Source of the DNA: Geminicoccus harenae
GTDB taxonomy: Bacteria; Pseudomonadota; Alphaproteobacteria; Geminicoccales; Geminicoccaceae
DNA: 64,000 nt
Assembly (NCBI RefSeq): GCF_019800005.1
Contig: NZ_JABGCL010000009.1
Location: forward strand, 1-64,000
Reading direction: 5' to 3'
Shown: positions 7,641 through 15,818 of the stretch, one piece after another
How positions within the stretch are numbered: position 1 is the first letter of the stretch
Layout of the letters: each line of letters starts with the position of its first letter
The notes under the pieces: model-generated
Told to the model about the DNA's origin: nothing
Database searches by the model: none
Seen by the model: only the letters and a program-made list of their open reading frames with translations
Translations under genes and position numbers: made by a program

Positions 7641-10600
7641 GAGGCCGCCAGCCCGATCGTGCGCAGCACGCCGGTATCGAGCCAGTAGCCGCCACTGGCC
7701 TCCTGATCCATCGGGATGGTCTGCAGGCGGAAGCCGACCTTGTCCTTGCGCGGGTTGCCTTCCGCGTCCTCGACCTCGACCAGGCGGAAGTCCTCCAGCG
7801 TCGCGTCCTTCTTCTCGATCCGCTCGAAGGTCACCTTCAATGGCGTGGCCAGCCGGGCCAAGCCCGCGGGGTCGGTGAAGTACACATAATAGAGCGGCGT
7901 GGTCTTCCAGCGCTCCAGCGGGAGCTGGCGGAAGCCCAGCAGCACCGGGCCGCCCATGGACAGGGTGAAACCTTCCACGTTCTCGCCGGTGTCGAGGTCG
8001 GCGTCCGCGAGCAGCACGTTGCGCGCGACGATCCGGCCGTCCAGGTCCATCACACCGATATGCCGGGCGGTCGAGCGCATCTTCAGGCGCGAGGCGCGGA
8101 ACACGAAGCCGCGGGTCATGCCCTCGCAGATCCGGCAGAGCAGCGCGCCCACCGCGGCGGTGGTCTTGGGGTCCTGGATCAGGAAGTCGAGCGAGCGGAA
8201 CGGGTACCAGCCGCCGACCTCGTAGCGGTCCATCGGCACGATCCGGTCCGGGAACAGCGGCAGGTTGGCATAGATCAGGTCGCGTACCGCCGGCATCCGG
8301 GACGGGCGGCCGGTGAGCAGCAGCACGTCGCAGTCATAGGCGCGGATGACGTCGCACAGGTCTTCCAGCATCCCGCTCGCGACCGAGTGGACGGCACCGG
8401 CCATGGCGCTCGGGTCGATCGTGAAGGGAATCTCGTCCAGGTCCAGGCCGACGGCACCCGCCCGCTCGGCCGCGCGCAGGAAATGCTGGCGGACCGGGGC
8501 GGAGAGCCGGTGCTGGCCGAGCAGCTCGGCACAGCGGCGGGTCTGCGGCGGGGCCGGCCGGCGCGGGTCGCTCAGCTCGTACTCCTGGATCAATGCCAGG
8601 GCGACGGGCACCAGGAGCTGGTTGACCAGCAGGGCGCGCAGGGCCTGTTCCTGCTGGGTCTGGCCGACCCGGTTGCCGCCGAACAGGTCGGACAGGACAT
8701 GCCGCGGCCGGCTGGCCCCGGCACGGCCGAGCGCTGCGGCGAGGTCGGGCAGGATCACCTGCTCGATCACCGCCTGGACCACGTCGTCGCCGGCCTGGCG
8801 GAAGCCCTCGCGGAACAGTTGCGCCGGCTCGACGGTCTGCTCGTTGCCGTGGTTGATGCGGTACTCGACGATCATCAGGTCGGTGGTGCCGCCGCCCATG
8901 TCCATGCTGGCGATGCGCAGGGAGCGGCCGCGCGCGTCCTCGTGGCCGATCAGGCCGAACAGGTCGAAGGCGTTGCCGCGGAACTTGTAGCTGATCTCGT
9001 TGAACAGCCAGACCAGATGGGTGGCGGTCGCCTCGTCCCAGTCGAGCATCACGTCCGGGCGGCGGTGCACCGCGTCCTCGCCCACCCAGCCCATGGTCTG
9101 CCAGACCAGATCGATCGCGGCGGTGATCCGCTTGCGCATGATGCGCTGCTCGGCCAGCGGCGTGGCCGACGGCATGGTCAGGATCAAGGAGCGCAGGCGC
9201 CTGGGCAGTGCCGCGTTCGCCCGCTGCTCGCGCACCGCCACCGCGTTGATCTGGCAGAGCGCGTGGCTCAGCAGCTCCGCGATCATCAGCGTGTAGAGCG
9301 AGGAGCGGGAATAGAGCGGCTGCATGCCGACCTGGCCCTGGAGCGCCAGCTCGCCGGTCTCGGTGAGGCGCGCGGTCATCGGGCCGCTGATCGGCGGGAT
9401 GCGCTGGCTCTTGGGCAAGGGCCCGCGGCTGTTGACCCAGGGCAAGGGCCTGGGCGCATCGTCCCACAGATAGCGCTTGGCGCTGGACAGGCCGGACACG
9501 CCCTCGGTGCCATCCGAGAACGAGGCCAGCCATTCCGCCTCCGGGCCGATCCGGACCGGCGACGGCCACCAGAACGCGTCGCGCCGCCTGCCGGTGCGCC
9601 GGCTGAGGTCGGTGCGGCCGAAGCTCGCCGGGGCGAACTCGATCCGGCTGGCGAACGGGTCGGCATAGACCCGTTCCGGCCGGGACAGGTCGCGCAGCTC
9701 CAGCCGGTAGGCCTGGCCGATATCGACCACGCCCCGGTCCTTGGGCTGCTCGATGATGATCCCGCAGGTCCGGCTGTTGCCGACATCGACCACGAGATCG
9801 ACGTCGATCGGTTCGTTCTGGAGCGACGGGGTGAGCGTGTCGACGAAGCGCAGCACCGGGATGTCCAGGGTCTGCGCCAGCGCGTCGAGCAGGACCAGAT
9901 AGGCCGCCCAGTACTCGCCGGGCTCGGCCAGGTCGTCCAGCTGGAGCGGCCGCTTGCGATCGCGGCTGCGCCCGGCGAGATAGGCGTCCGCGATCCAGGT
10001 CCGGACCCAGTCCAGCATCAAGAACCAGCGATTGCGCACCCCGTCGGCGACCAGGGCGAAGCGGGCATCGTCCACCGCGTCGGCGGGCTCGGGTGCCGCA
10101 TAGGGGCCGGTGGCGGAGCGCTCCAGCAGCACGGTGTCGAAGGCCAGCACCACCCGGTGGGTGTTGCCGTCCTCGTCGGGCCGCTCCTGCCGGCGCACAT
10201 AGAGCCGACCCCAGTTGGTGGGCCCGTTGTCGAAGCTGGGCCCGCTCGAGCCCACCGGCTCCTTCTGCCGGAAGAACGGCAGCGGCAGCCAGATCCCGTC
10301 GAACACGTCGAGCGCCCGGCTGGCCCGGTACTCGTAGACGCCGTCGTCGGGTGCCACGCGCCCGGCGGGCTCGCCCTCGACCAGGTAGCGCCACGCGCCG
10401 TCCGCGGCCTCGTACAGCGGATGGAGGACGAAGCGCGGCGCCTCGCCCGGGGACTCCTCACCGCCCGGCGCCGCCTGATGCCAGAAGTGCCCGGTCAGCC
10501 GCGCGATCCGCGCCTCGTTCAATCCGAAGTCCAGGAACTGAATCCCGGTGTTCATCACGAGGCTGGTAACTTCCGGAAAATGAACGAGCTTCTTCAACAT
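7637..10600 (-). CDS. SrfB-like protein with actin/Hsp70-type ATPase fold
   Basis: About 987 residues. I prefer the ATG at 10600 (MLKKLVHFPEVTSLVMNTG), because SrfB proteins begin with a similar sequence leading to GIQFLDFGL. An ATG at 10630 would add ten residues and overlap the preceding gene by 20 nt. Two nucleotide-binding signatures of the actin/Hsp70/sugar kinase fold are visible: phosphate-1-like VDVGNSRTCG (about 271-280) and phosphate-2-like MDMGGGTTDL (about 566-575). An adenosine-motif-like segment (LLLTGRPSRMPAVRDLI) follows towards the C-terminus. SrfB is annotated as a virulence factor in Salmonella relatives, but its mechanism is not established. It overlaps the SrfC-like gene by 4 nt (GTGA), indicating coupled translation. 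Confidence 0.88.
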   Translation of the reverse strand: MLKKLVHFPEVTSLVMNTGIQFLDFGLNEARIARLTGHFWHQAAPGGEESPGEAPRFVLHPLYEAADGAWRYLVEGEPAGRVAPDDGVYEYRASRALDVFDGIWLPLPFFRQKEPVGSSGPSFDNGPTNWGRLYVRRQERPDEDGNTHRVVLAFDTVLLERSATGPYAAPEPADAVDDARFALVADGVRNRWFLMLDWVRTWIADAYLAGRSRDRKRPLQLDDLAEPGEYWAAYLVLLDALAQTLDIPVLRFVDTLTPSLQNEPIDVDLVVDVGNSRTCGIIIEQPKDRGVVDIGQAYRLELRDLSRPERVYADPFASRIEFAPASFGRTDLSRRTGRRRDAFWWPSPVRIGPEAEWLASFSDGTEGVSGLSSAKRYLWDDAPRPLPWVNSRGPLPKSQRIPPISGPMTARLTETGELALQGQVGMQPLYSRSSLYTLMIAELLSHALCQINAVAVREQRANAALPRRLRSLILTMPSATPLAEQRIMRKRITAAIDLVWQTMGWVGEDAVHRRPDVMLDWDEATATHLVWLFNEISYKFRGNAFDLFGLIGHEDARGRSLRIASMDMGGGTTDLMIVEYRINHGNEQTVEPAQLFREGFRQAGDDVVQAVIEQVILPDLAAALGRAGASRPRHVLSDLFGGNRVGQTQQEQALRALLVNQLLVPVALALIQEYELSDPRRPAPPQTRRCAELLGQHRLSAPVRQHFLRAAERAGAVGLDLDEIPFTIDPSAMAGAVHSVASGMLEDLCDVIRAYDCDVLLLTGRPSRMPAVRDLIYANLPLFPDRIVPMDRYEVGGWYPFRSLDFLIQDPKTTAAVGALLCRICEGMTRGFVFRASRLKMRSTARHIGVMDLDGRIVARNVLLADADLDTGENVEGFTLSMGGPVLLGFRQLPLERWKTTPLYYVYFTDPAGLARLATPLKVTFERIEKKDATLEDFRLVEVEDAEGNPRKDKVGFRLQTIPMDQEASGGYWLDTGVLRTIGLAAS

Positions 10601-10610
10601 CCAGCCTGTC

Positions 10611-12197
10611 TCATGGAATGCTGAACTCATACATGGAGCGACGCTCCCCCGGAAGGACGCTTCCCTCGATCAGCCGCTCGTCCTCGCCCACGCGCACCCG
10701 CAGCACGAACGGCACGGACCCGCTGCCGGGCGGGCGGCTCTTGAAATTGTGCACCTCGACCCGGTAGCGGCCCGGCGGCGGCTGAGCCGGCCAGCTCACG
10801 TTCTCGATCGGGTTGGCGCTCAACGCATCGTCCGCCACGTTGGCATCCACGTCGAGCCTGGCCCGCCCGCAGCGCGCCTGCGGCTGACCGTTGAGCTGGA
10901 AGTCGACCATCGTGCCGTTCGGGCAATAGACCCGCAGGTCCAGATCGCACGCTGCCTGCCATTGCAGGGTGACGGTGGCCGGCCCGACCGTGCCGCCGGC
11001 CTGCGTCACCGCCTGGTCGAGCCGGGCGATCCGGCTGCGCTGCTCCCGTTCGTCGCCTTGCTCCGGCGCGGGCGCAGGGCCGGCCATCGGCGTCACCGAC
11101 CGCGACTGCGCTGGCGCCTGCGCCGCAGCGGGCGCCGGGCCACCGGGGATCGGCTCGCAGCGGGGCAGTGCCGCTACCTGCTGCTGCAGGGCACCGAGCT
11201 GCCGTTCCAGATCCTCGCCCTCGCGACGCAGCTCGGCCAGGCCGGCGTCCGGGGTCTGGCAGGCCGCCAGGAACGGCACCAGCACGCCGCAGGTCGGCAG
11301 GAGGGCAAACACGATCGCTGCCAGGAGCCCGCCCAGCAGCAGCGCCCAGGGCCACAGGCGCGGGCGGCTCGGCGGCGTCGCCGGGTCTGGCCCCGCAGAT
11401 TCCGGCTCAGGCTCTGCAGGCACGGTCTCCGTCAGGACCCACGGCTCGGGCCGCAGCCATGGCGGTTCCTCCCGCGGCTCTGCGGATGGCTCGGCCGCGG
11501 CCTCCTGGCCGAGGGTGTCCGACTCATCCCCATCCGCCAGGTCGGGGTCCGGCTCCGGGGATGGCGCAGGGGCGGATGGTGAAGCAGGCGGCGCCGGCGC
11601 CGGCATGTCAGGACCGTCATCCGGGGTGGTGTCGTCCGGTGCGGGGGTGCCGGGCGCCGGTTCTGCCGCCGGCTGGGGCAGGTGCAGGCGCAGCGCCTCG
11701 CCGCGCAGGAAATCCTCGAGGGCGGCCAGCGGCGGGTCGGGCACGTCGTCGCGCGTTCCCCAGTTCACCAGCACCGGCTCGTCGCCCGAACCCGTGCGGA
11801 TGGCGAACAGGATCTCGCGGTCGGCGAGCGGGCCCGGGAACGACATCAGCCGGTCCAGCGTCTCGCCCAGGCGCCGCTGGGCGGGCTGGCCCGACGCCTT
11901 GAGCTCGGCCACCTTCGCCCGCATCGCCGCGAGCCGCTCCTCCACCGTCCGGATCAGCGCGCGCTTGGCCGCATCGTCCAGGCGGCGATATTCCACCACC
12001 AAGCCCTCGGGCTGGGCGAACCAGCTCGTCGTCCCCTCGCCCGGCACGGGCTCCGCGAACAGCCGGGCATAGGGGTCGCCCAGGTTGCTGCGCAGGGCGG
12101 CGTCGATCTCGTGCCAGGATTCCTGGATGCGCCGCCCGCCGATGCCGAGCGGGCGCAGGCCGGCGAACGTCGTCTCGCAGACGAACTGCCGGTTCAT
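10611..12197 (-). CDS. single-pass membrane protein with DUF2135-like C-terminal domain (SrfA position)
   Basis: 528 residues starting at the ATG 12197, which forms an ATGA overlap with the protease stop. The N-terminal domain (1 to about 170) carries charged helices. An acidic, Pro/Ala-rich linker (about 180-280) leads to one membrane helix (WPWALLLGGLLAAIVFALL), a short coiled-coil stretch (LAELRREGEDLERQLGALQQQ) and a C-terminal β-domain. That domain has the pattern LQWQAACDLDLRVYCPNG ... IENVSW ... GRYRVEVHNF, which resembles DUF2135/YfaP-like domains. The topology suggests a cytoplasmic N-terminus and an extracytoplasmic β-domain. It sits where SrfA would be in SrfABC operons; whether it is a true SrfA orthologue needs a profile search. 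Six or more cysteines lie in the exported half. Confidence 0.75.
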   Translation of the reverse strand: MNRQFVCETTFAGLRPLGIGGRRIQESWHEIDAALRSNLGDPYARLFAEPVPGEGTTSWFAQPEGLVVEYRRLDDAAKRALIRTVEERLAAMRAKVAELKASGQPAQRRLGETLDRLMSFPGPLADREILFAIRTGSGDEPVLVNWGTRDDVPDPPLAALEDFLRGEALRLHLPQPAAEPAPGTPAPDDTTPDDGPDMPAPAPPASPSAPAPSPEPDPDLADGDESDTLGQEAAAEPSAEPREEPPWLRPEPWVLTETVPAEPEPESAGPDPATPPSRPRLWPWALLLGGLLAAIVFALLPTCGVLVPFLAACQTPDAGLAELRREGEDLERQLGALQQQVAALPRCEPIPGGPAPAAAQAPAQSRSVTPMAGPAPAPEQGDEREQRSRIARLDQAVTQAGGTVGPATVTLQWQAACDLDLRVYCPNGTMVDFQLNGQPQARCGRARLDVDANVADDALSANPIENVSWPAQPPPGRYRVEVHNFKSRPPGSGSVPFVLRVRVGEDERLIEGSVLPGERRSMYEFSIP

Positions 12198-13270
12198 GGC
12201 TGGCCTTCCATCCGGTTCGGCCGGCACAGGTCGGAGGCGACCGGCACCTCGACGCCGGCCTCGGCCAGGAAGGTCGCCAGCGCGTCGGTGGCGAGCGCGT
12301 AGCTCATCTGCGCGGCCTGCTCGCGCTCAGTGCGGACGAAGGTGTTCATGCCGACCACGCGGCCGCACTGGTCCACCAGCGGTCCGCCGCTGTTGCCGCC
12401 CGAGACCGACGCGGTGTGCAGGATCAGGGGCGTGCCGGCCGGGGACTGCCGCGCCGTGACCACGCCCTGGCTCACCGCCATCTCCGGCACGGCCGACCGG
12501 TCGCCGGCCCGCAGCCGGCGGAAGCCGGCATCGGTGTCCATGACCAGCTTCGGGAAGCCTGCGGCCACCACGTTCTGCAGGCGGTCGGCCGGGGCTGCCA
12601 AGCTCAGCCTGGCCTGCTCGCCGCCGTCCTCGACCTCCAGCAGCGCGAAGTCCGGCCCGCCGATCTCGACTCTGGGCGAGCGCGCCAGCAGCTTGGCCCG
12701 GGTGGCGCGGTTGAGCGCCTTGCTGGTGACCCAGATCTCGTCGGCGGGCGGGTCGCCCACCACGTGGAGATTGGTGACGACCAAGCCCGGGGCCACGAAG
12801 AAGCCGGTGCCGAATCCGCTGCCCTCGCGCTGGCCGCCGCGCGCCAGCACCAGCACGGTGGCTGCGTCCAAGAGGTCGGCCAGCGAGCGCTGCTCGGCGG
12901 GTGCGGCCGCCGGATCATGCACCGCCGGTGCCGCGATCCGCTCCACTGGCGGCGGCGGCAGGCTGGCATCGTCCGCATCGGAGGCCGGCACCGGGGCGCC
13001 GCCCGGCCCGTGCCGCATCAGCCGGTCGCCCGCCACGCAGACATTGCCGGCGAGATCCTGGCGCATCTGCGCCACCTGCCGGGATAGCGCCTGGTTGGCC
13101 TCCTTCTGCAGGGCGACCAGCACCGCGGTTTCCGGTGCGGGCGGCGGCGCCGGATAGAGCAGCACGCCGGGCAACTGGAAGGCAGCCAGCACGGCAGCGG
13201 CCGCGAGGCACCCGATCCTGAGACCGAGGCCCAGGCGTCGGCGCCGCATGCGGTAAGGCCCGGCCGTCAC
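12194..13270 (-). CDS. membrane-anchored trypsin-like serine protease
   Basis: 358 residues from a GTG at 13270 (GGAAGGTGACGGGCG upstream); an in-frame ATG at 13249 is an alternative start. Positively charged residues precede one N-terminal membrane helix (about 15-40), then a short coiled coil and a Pro/Ala linker. A chymotrypsin-fold protease domain (about 135-345) follows, with His169 (TNLHVV), Asp207 (GGPDFALLEV) and Ser294 (SGGNSGGPLV). This is a complete catalytic triad of the S1/DegP-like type, but no PDZ domain follows. The enzyme is predicted to face the periplasm. It is the first gene of the operon that encodes the SrfA/B/C-like proteins, suggesting it processes or senses envelope components for that system. 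Confidence 0.85.
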   Translation of the reverse strand: MTAGPYRMRRRRLGLGLRIGCLAAAAVLAAFQLPGVLLYPAPPPAPETAVLVALQKEANQALSRQVAQMRQDLAGNVCVAGDRLMRHGPGGAPVPASDADDASLPPPPVERIAAPAVHDPAAAPAEQRSLADLLDAATVLVLARGGQREGSGFGTGFFVAPGLVVTNLHVVGDPPADEIWVTSKALNRATRAKLLARSPRVEIGGPDFALLEVEDGGEQARLSLAAPADRLQNVVAAGFPKLVMDTDAGFRRLRAGDRSAVPEMAVSQGVVTARQSPAGTPLILHTASVSGGNSGGPLVDQCGRVVGMNTFVRTEREQAAQMSYALATDALATFLAEAGVEVPVASDLCRPNRMEGQP

Positions 13271-13622
13271 CCGCCCGTCACCTTCCCCTCGTGCGGACCC
13301 GACTCCCCCAGCAGCCCGGACCCGGGTCCCGATGGCAAACCATTAGTGAATATCGACACGACGGCGTCACCTGAGCGAAAATAAGCGTTGCCCCCGTCGG
13401 GCAGTCTCGACGGAAGGCACATGGTCGGATCAGAACATGACAGGGAGGCTAGCGAAGGCGGGCTGGCCTGTCGATATGCGGCATTTCCAAAAGATGACGA
13501 GCCGGCAATGTCCGGCCGCGCCTGCCCCTGCCCGCTGGGCCGGACTCGTGGCTGCGCCTGGAACCGCCACCGTCGCGACAGCTTGCTCTGGCTGCACGTC
13601 CCTTTTCCTGCCGGAGCATGCC
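13271..13622. other. intergenic region upstream of the Srf-type operon and a lipoprotein gene
   Basis: This 352-nt divergent intergenic region should contain the promoters of the minus-strand protease-Srf operon and of the plus-strand lipoprotein gene. An AT-richer patch lies at about 13335-13390 (around CCATTAGTGAATATCG and GCGAAAATAAGCG). I could not assign a convincing -35/-10 pair. No gene with a ribosome binding site was found in it. Confidence 0.4.
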
Positions 13623-14000
13623 ATGCGCTTCCGCTCGTTCCTCCTGTCCGCCACGGTACTGCTCGCCGCCTGCAGCACCGGGCCGCTCCTGCCCGACCAG
13701 CCGGGTGCCGTGGGGGCGATCGAGGACTATTATGCCCGCCATGCCTGGGAAGAGGGTGCCCGTTGCGTGCTGCCGCGCATGTCGGTCACGGCGGCGGAGG
13801 TCGTCGAATCGGCGGATGGCCGGACCGTGGTCGAGGTGCGCTATTTCTGGCGGGACAACCGCCTGCAAAGCGAAGCCGGCGCCACGACCTGCGCGGGCTT
13901 CGCCTCGCGCCGCTTCACCCTCGAGGGCGGCCGGGTGGTGGCCATGACCGGCGAGCAGCGCCCAGGCACGGCAGCGAGTACGGCAGCCGGCCCGACCTGA
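13623..14000 (+). CDS. small lipoprotein of unknown function
   Basis: 125 residues. A short signal peptide with a lipobox (MRFRSFLLSATVLLAAC, Cys17) predicts a lipidated envelope protein. The mature part has two more cysteines (near residues 45 and 88) that could form a disulfide, around a β-strand pattern (TVVEVRYFW, RRFTLEGGRVVAM). I do not recognise the family. The ATG at 13623 is chosen because the signal peptide begins exactly there; upstream in-frame codons do not look coding. It stands alone between the divergent Srf operon and the Hsp20 gene. Confidence 0.75.
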   Translation: MRFRSFLLSATVLLAACSTGPLLPDQPGAVGAIEDYYARHAWEEGARCVLPRMSVTAAEVVESADGRTVVEVRYFWRDNRLQSEAGATTCAGFASRRFTLEGGRVVAMTGEQRPGTAASTAAGPT

Positions 14001-14138
14001 GGCAACGTGATCGACGCGCTGCCGCGAAAGCCAGTGCGGCCGGCTTGCCCGACCGGGCGTTTATGGGAAGATGACCGATACGCTGCATCGGCATGGCCCG
14101 GCGACGCCAGGACCCTCGAGCGGCACGGGAGGATTGTC

Positions 14139-14690
14139 ATGAGCGACGAGCAGGACCGGACGGGCGCAGGAGCGGGTGCAGCCGGCGGGACCGGCGGTGC
14201 TGGATCCAAGGGTGCGGAGGCCCCACCCTTCCAGGGGCTCCGCCAGGAGATGGACCGGCTGTTCGATGACCTGTTCGCGACCGCACCGTTCGCCTTGCTG
14301 CGCCGGCGGCAGCTCGACGCGGACCCCTGGCGCCGCCTCCAGTCGGTGTTCGACGCGACCGCACCGGTGGTGGACGTGTTCGCCGGCGAGGGCGGCTACC
14401 GGCTGGTGGCCGAGCTGCCCGGGCTGCGCGCCGAGGATCTCGACATCGCGGTGAGCAACGGCGTGCTGACCATCAAGGGGCACAAGCAGCAGGCGCAGGT
14501 CGAACGACAGGAGGAGCAGGTGCTGGCCGAGCGGCGCTACGGTGCGTTCCAGCGCTCCTTCCCCTTGCCCGACGATGCGGATCCGGAGCGGATCGGCGCC
14601 GAGCTGAAGGACGGCCTGCTCACCGTCACGGTGCCGCGCCGCGACGGGGCGCCGGCGGGCCGGCGCCGGATCGAGGTGACGGCCGGCTGA
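14139..14690 (+). CDS. Hsp20/alpha-crystallin family small heat-shock protein
   Basis: 183 residues. A Gly/Ala-rich N-terminal arm (about 1-45) is followed by an alpha-crystallin domain (about 85-175) with the characteristic APVVDVFAGEGGYRLVAELPG strand region, the GVLTIKGHK segment and ELKDGLLTVTVPR. It acts as an ATP-independent holdase for unfolding proteins in the cytoplasm. CGGGAGGA lies 7 nt before the ATG. The N-terminal arm is unusually Gly-rich, which may affect oligomer size. No σ32-type promoter could be assigned with confidence upstream. Confidence 0.93.
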   Translation: MSDEQDRTGAGAGAAGGTGGAGSKGAEAPPFQGLRQEMDRLFDDLFATAPFALLRRRQLDADPWRRLQSVFDATAPVVDVFAGEGGYRLVAELPGLRAEDLDIAVSNGVLTIKGHKQQAQVERQEEQVLAERRYGAFQRSFPLPDDADPERIGAELKDGLLTVTVPRRDGAPAGRRRIEVTAG

Positions 14691-14742
14691 GACGACGACC
14701 CGGGCGGGCCACCGGCGTCTTCAGCCGGGCTGGCCCGATCCC

Positions 14743-15291
14743 TCAGGCCCAGCCCATTCCGGCATGGCACGGGCAGTCTGCTGCCGGGCGCCGCGACCCG
14801 TGGGCGCGGCCGCGCTCCGGCCAGGCCGGCAGGGGCCGGCTCACCATCAGCAGGTAGCGGCGCACCTCGGTCGGGATGCGGCTGGAGATGTCCGCCACCC
14901 GGAAGGTGCGCACCCCATCGCGTCCGATCAGGGGCACCAGCTCGTCCTGCACGAGGCGCTGCGCACCCAGCCGGTAGCCATGGTCCTCGTCGGCATCGGC
15001 ACTCGGATCATAGTCGATGATCCAGGTCGAGCCCTCGGCCCCGCCGGCCCGGTGGCGCAGGGCGCCGATCAGGATCGGCTGCCCGCACGAGATGCGCAGC
15101 ACCGGGCAGCCGCCGCGCTGCGCCCGCCAGAGCTGCGGGTCCAGACGGCCATCGCCGGTCAGCGGGGCCAGCAGGTACAGGCTGCGCCGGTCGACCTCCT
15201 GCATGGCGGCAGGCCGCGCGGCCTGGGCCAGCGTCACCCAGAACAGGCCGGCGCCACCCTGCGGCACCGGCGCGGGCCGAACGGGCCCCAT
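14743..15291 (-). CDS. hypothetical protein
   Basis: About 182 residues from the ATG at 15291; a nearby in-frame GTG is also possible. It has a mixed α/β appearance with a conserved-looking central stretch (SLYLLAPLTGDGRLDP, STWIIDYDPSADADEDHGYRLG) and a DGVRTFRVADIS segment near the C-terminal third. The last 30 residues are low-complexity, Arg/Pro/Cys-rich. No family recognised, no signal peptide, no membrane helix. It follows a phasin-like gene on the same strand. The ATG overlaps the stop of a 17-codon ORF that starts at 15344, so translation could be coupled. Confidence 0.55.
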   Translation of the reverse strand: MGPVRPAPVPQGGAGLFWVTLAQAARPAAMQEVDRRSLYLLAPLTGDGRLDPQLWRAQRGGCPVLRISCGQPILIGALRHRAGGAEGSTWIIDYDPSADADEDHGYRLGAQRLVQDELVPLIGRDGVRTFRVADISSRIPTEVRRYLLMVSRPLPAWPERGRAHGSRRPAADCPCHAGMGWA

Positions 15292-15340
15292 CACGACGCC
15301 CGCACCGGCAGAGCAGCGCCGACGGTGAACCGCCCGGCCG

Positions 15341-15607
15341 TCATGCCGCCCTCGAAGACGGCACGGCCTCGCTCGCCTCGCGCATGAGCAGCTCGGCCTC
15401 GTCGCGATAGTCCGTGAGCATCCGCTGCGTGAAGGCGCTCTGCAGCTCCGCGGCCTCGCGCACGCTGGCGCATCTGGCCAGGGCCGCGACGTTGTCGGCA
15501 TGGGCCGCGCAACGGCGGCTGGCAAAGCGCAGGCTCTCCGCGCTCAGCGTCAGCGGCAGGCGCAGCCAAGCGTGCCACCAGGTCAGCAGCTGGTTCGAAC
15601 CGTCCAT
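15341..15607 (-). CDS. phasin-like small protein
   Basis: 88 residues, all-helical. It contains the pattern seen in phasin-family proteins: an amphipathic tryptophan-rich start (LLTWWHAWLRLPLTLSAESL), then a helix with aromatic and alanine positions and a C-terminal segment ending LQSAFTQRMLTDYRDEAELL. Phasins coat polyhydroxyalkanoate granules; members of this short type are also seen as uncharacterised proteins in alphaproteobacteria. The start at 15607 has GAGGGA upstream; an ATG at 15628 is also possible. It probably forms a two-gene unit with the hypothetical gene downstream. Confidence 0.65.
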   Translation of the reverse strand: MDGSNQLLTWWHAWLRLPLTLSAESLRFASRRCAAHADNVAALARCASVREAAELQSAFTQRMLTDYRDEAELLMREASEAVPSSRAA

Positions 15608-15818
15608 GGAGCTAATTCCCTCATCCATTACCCCCCAGCCTGCCGGTGCCACGCTCTTGTGTCGTGTTTTCCTTGCCCGGCCGGCTGGCGGCTACCGCCG
15701 TGCCGCTAACTACCCCCGGCCGCGGGGACCCTGCATTGATCTATGTCAAGCCACGAACGAGATTCCTTGCCCCGGCCGGTGCTCAGCACCGCCGGCACTC
15801 CCCTTCCCGAGGAAGCCG

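Noticed and set aside
4962-7688. 908-codon plus-strand frame over the SrfC-like gene
   Set aside because: The minus-strand frame has P-loop and GTPase motifs and overlaps its neighbours as an operon; the plus frame has low-complexity Gln/Ala/Arg.
7616-10624. 1,002-codon plus-strand frame over the SrfB-like gene
   Set aside because: Arg/Gln/Ala-rich shadow; the minus frame carries the family motifs.
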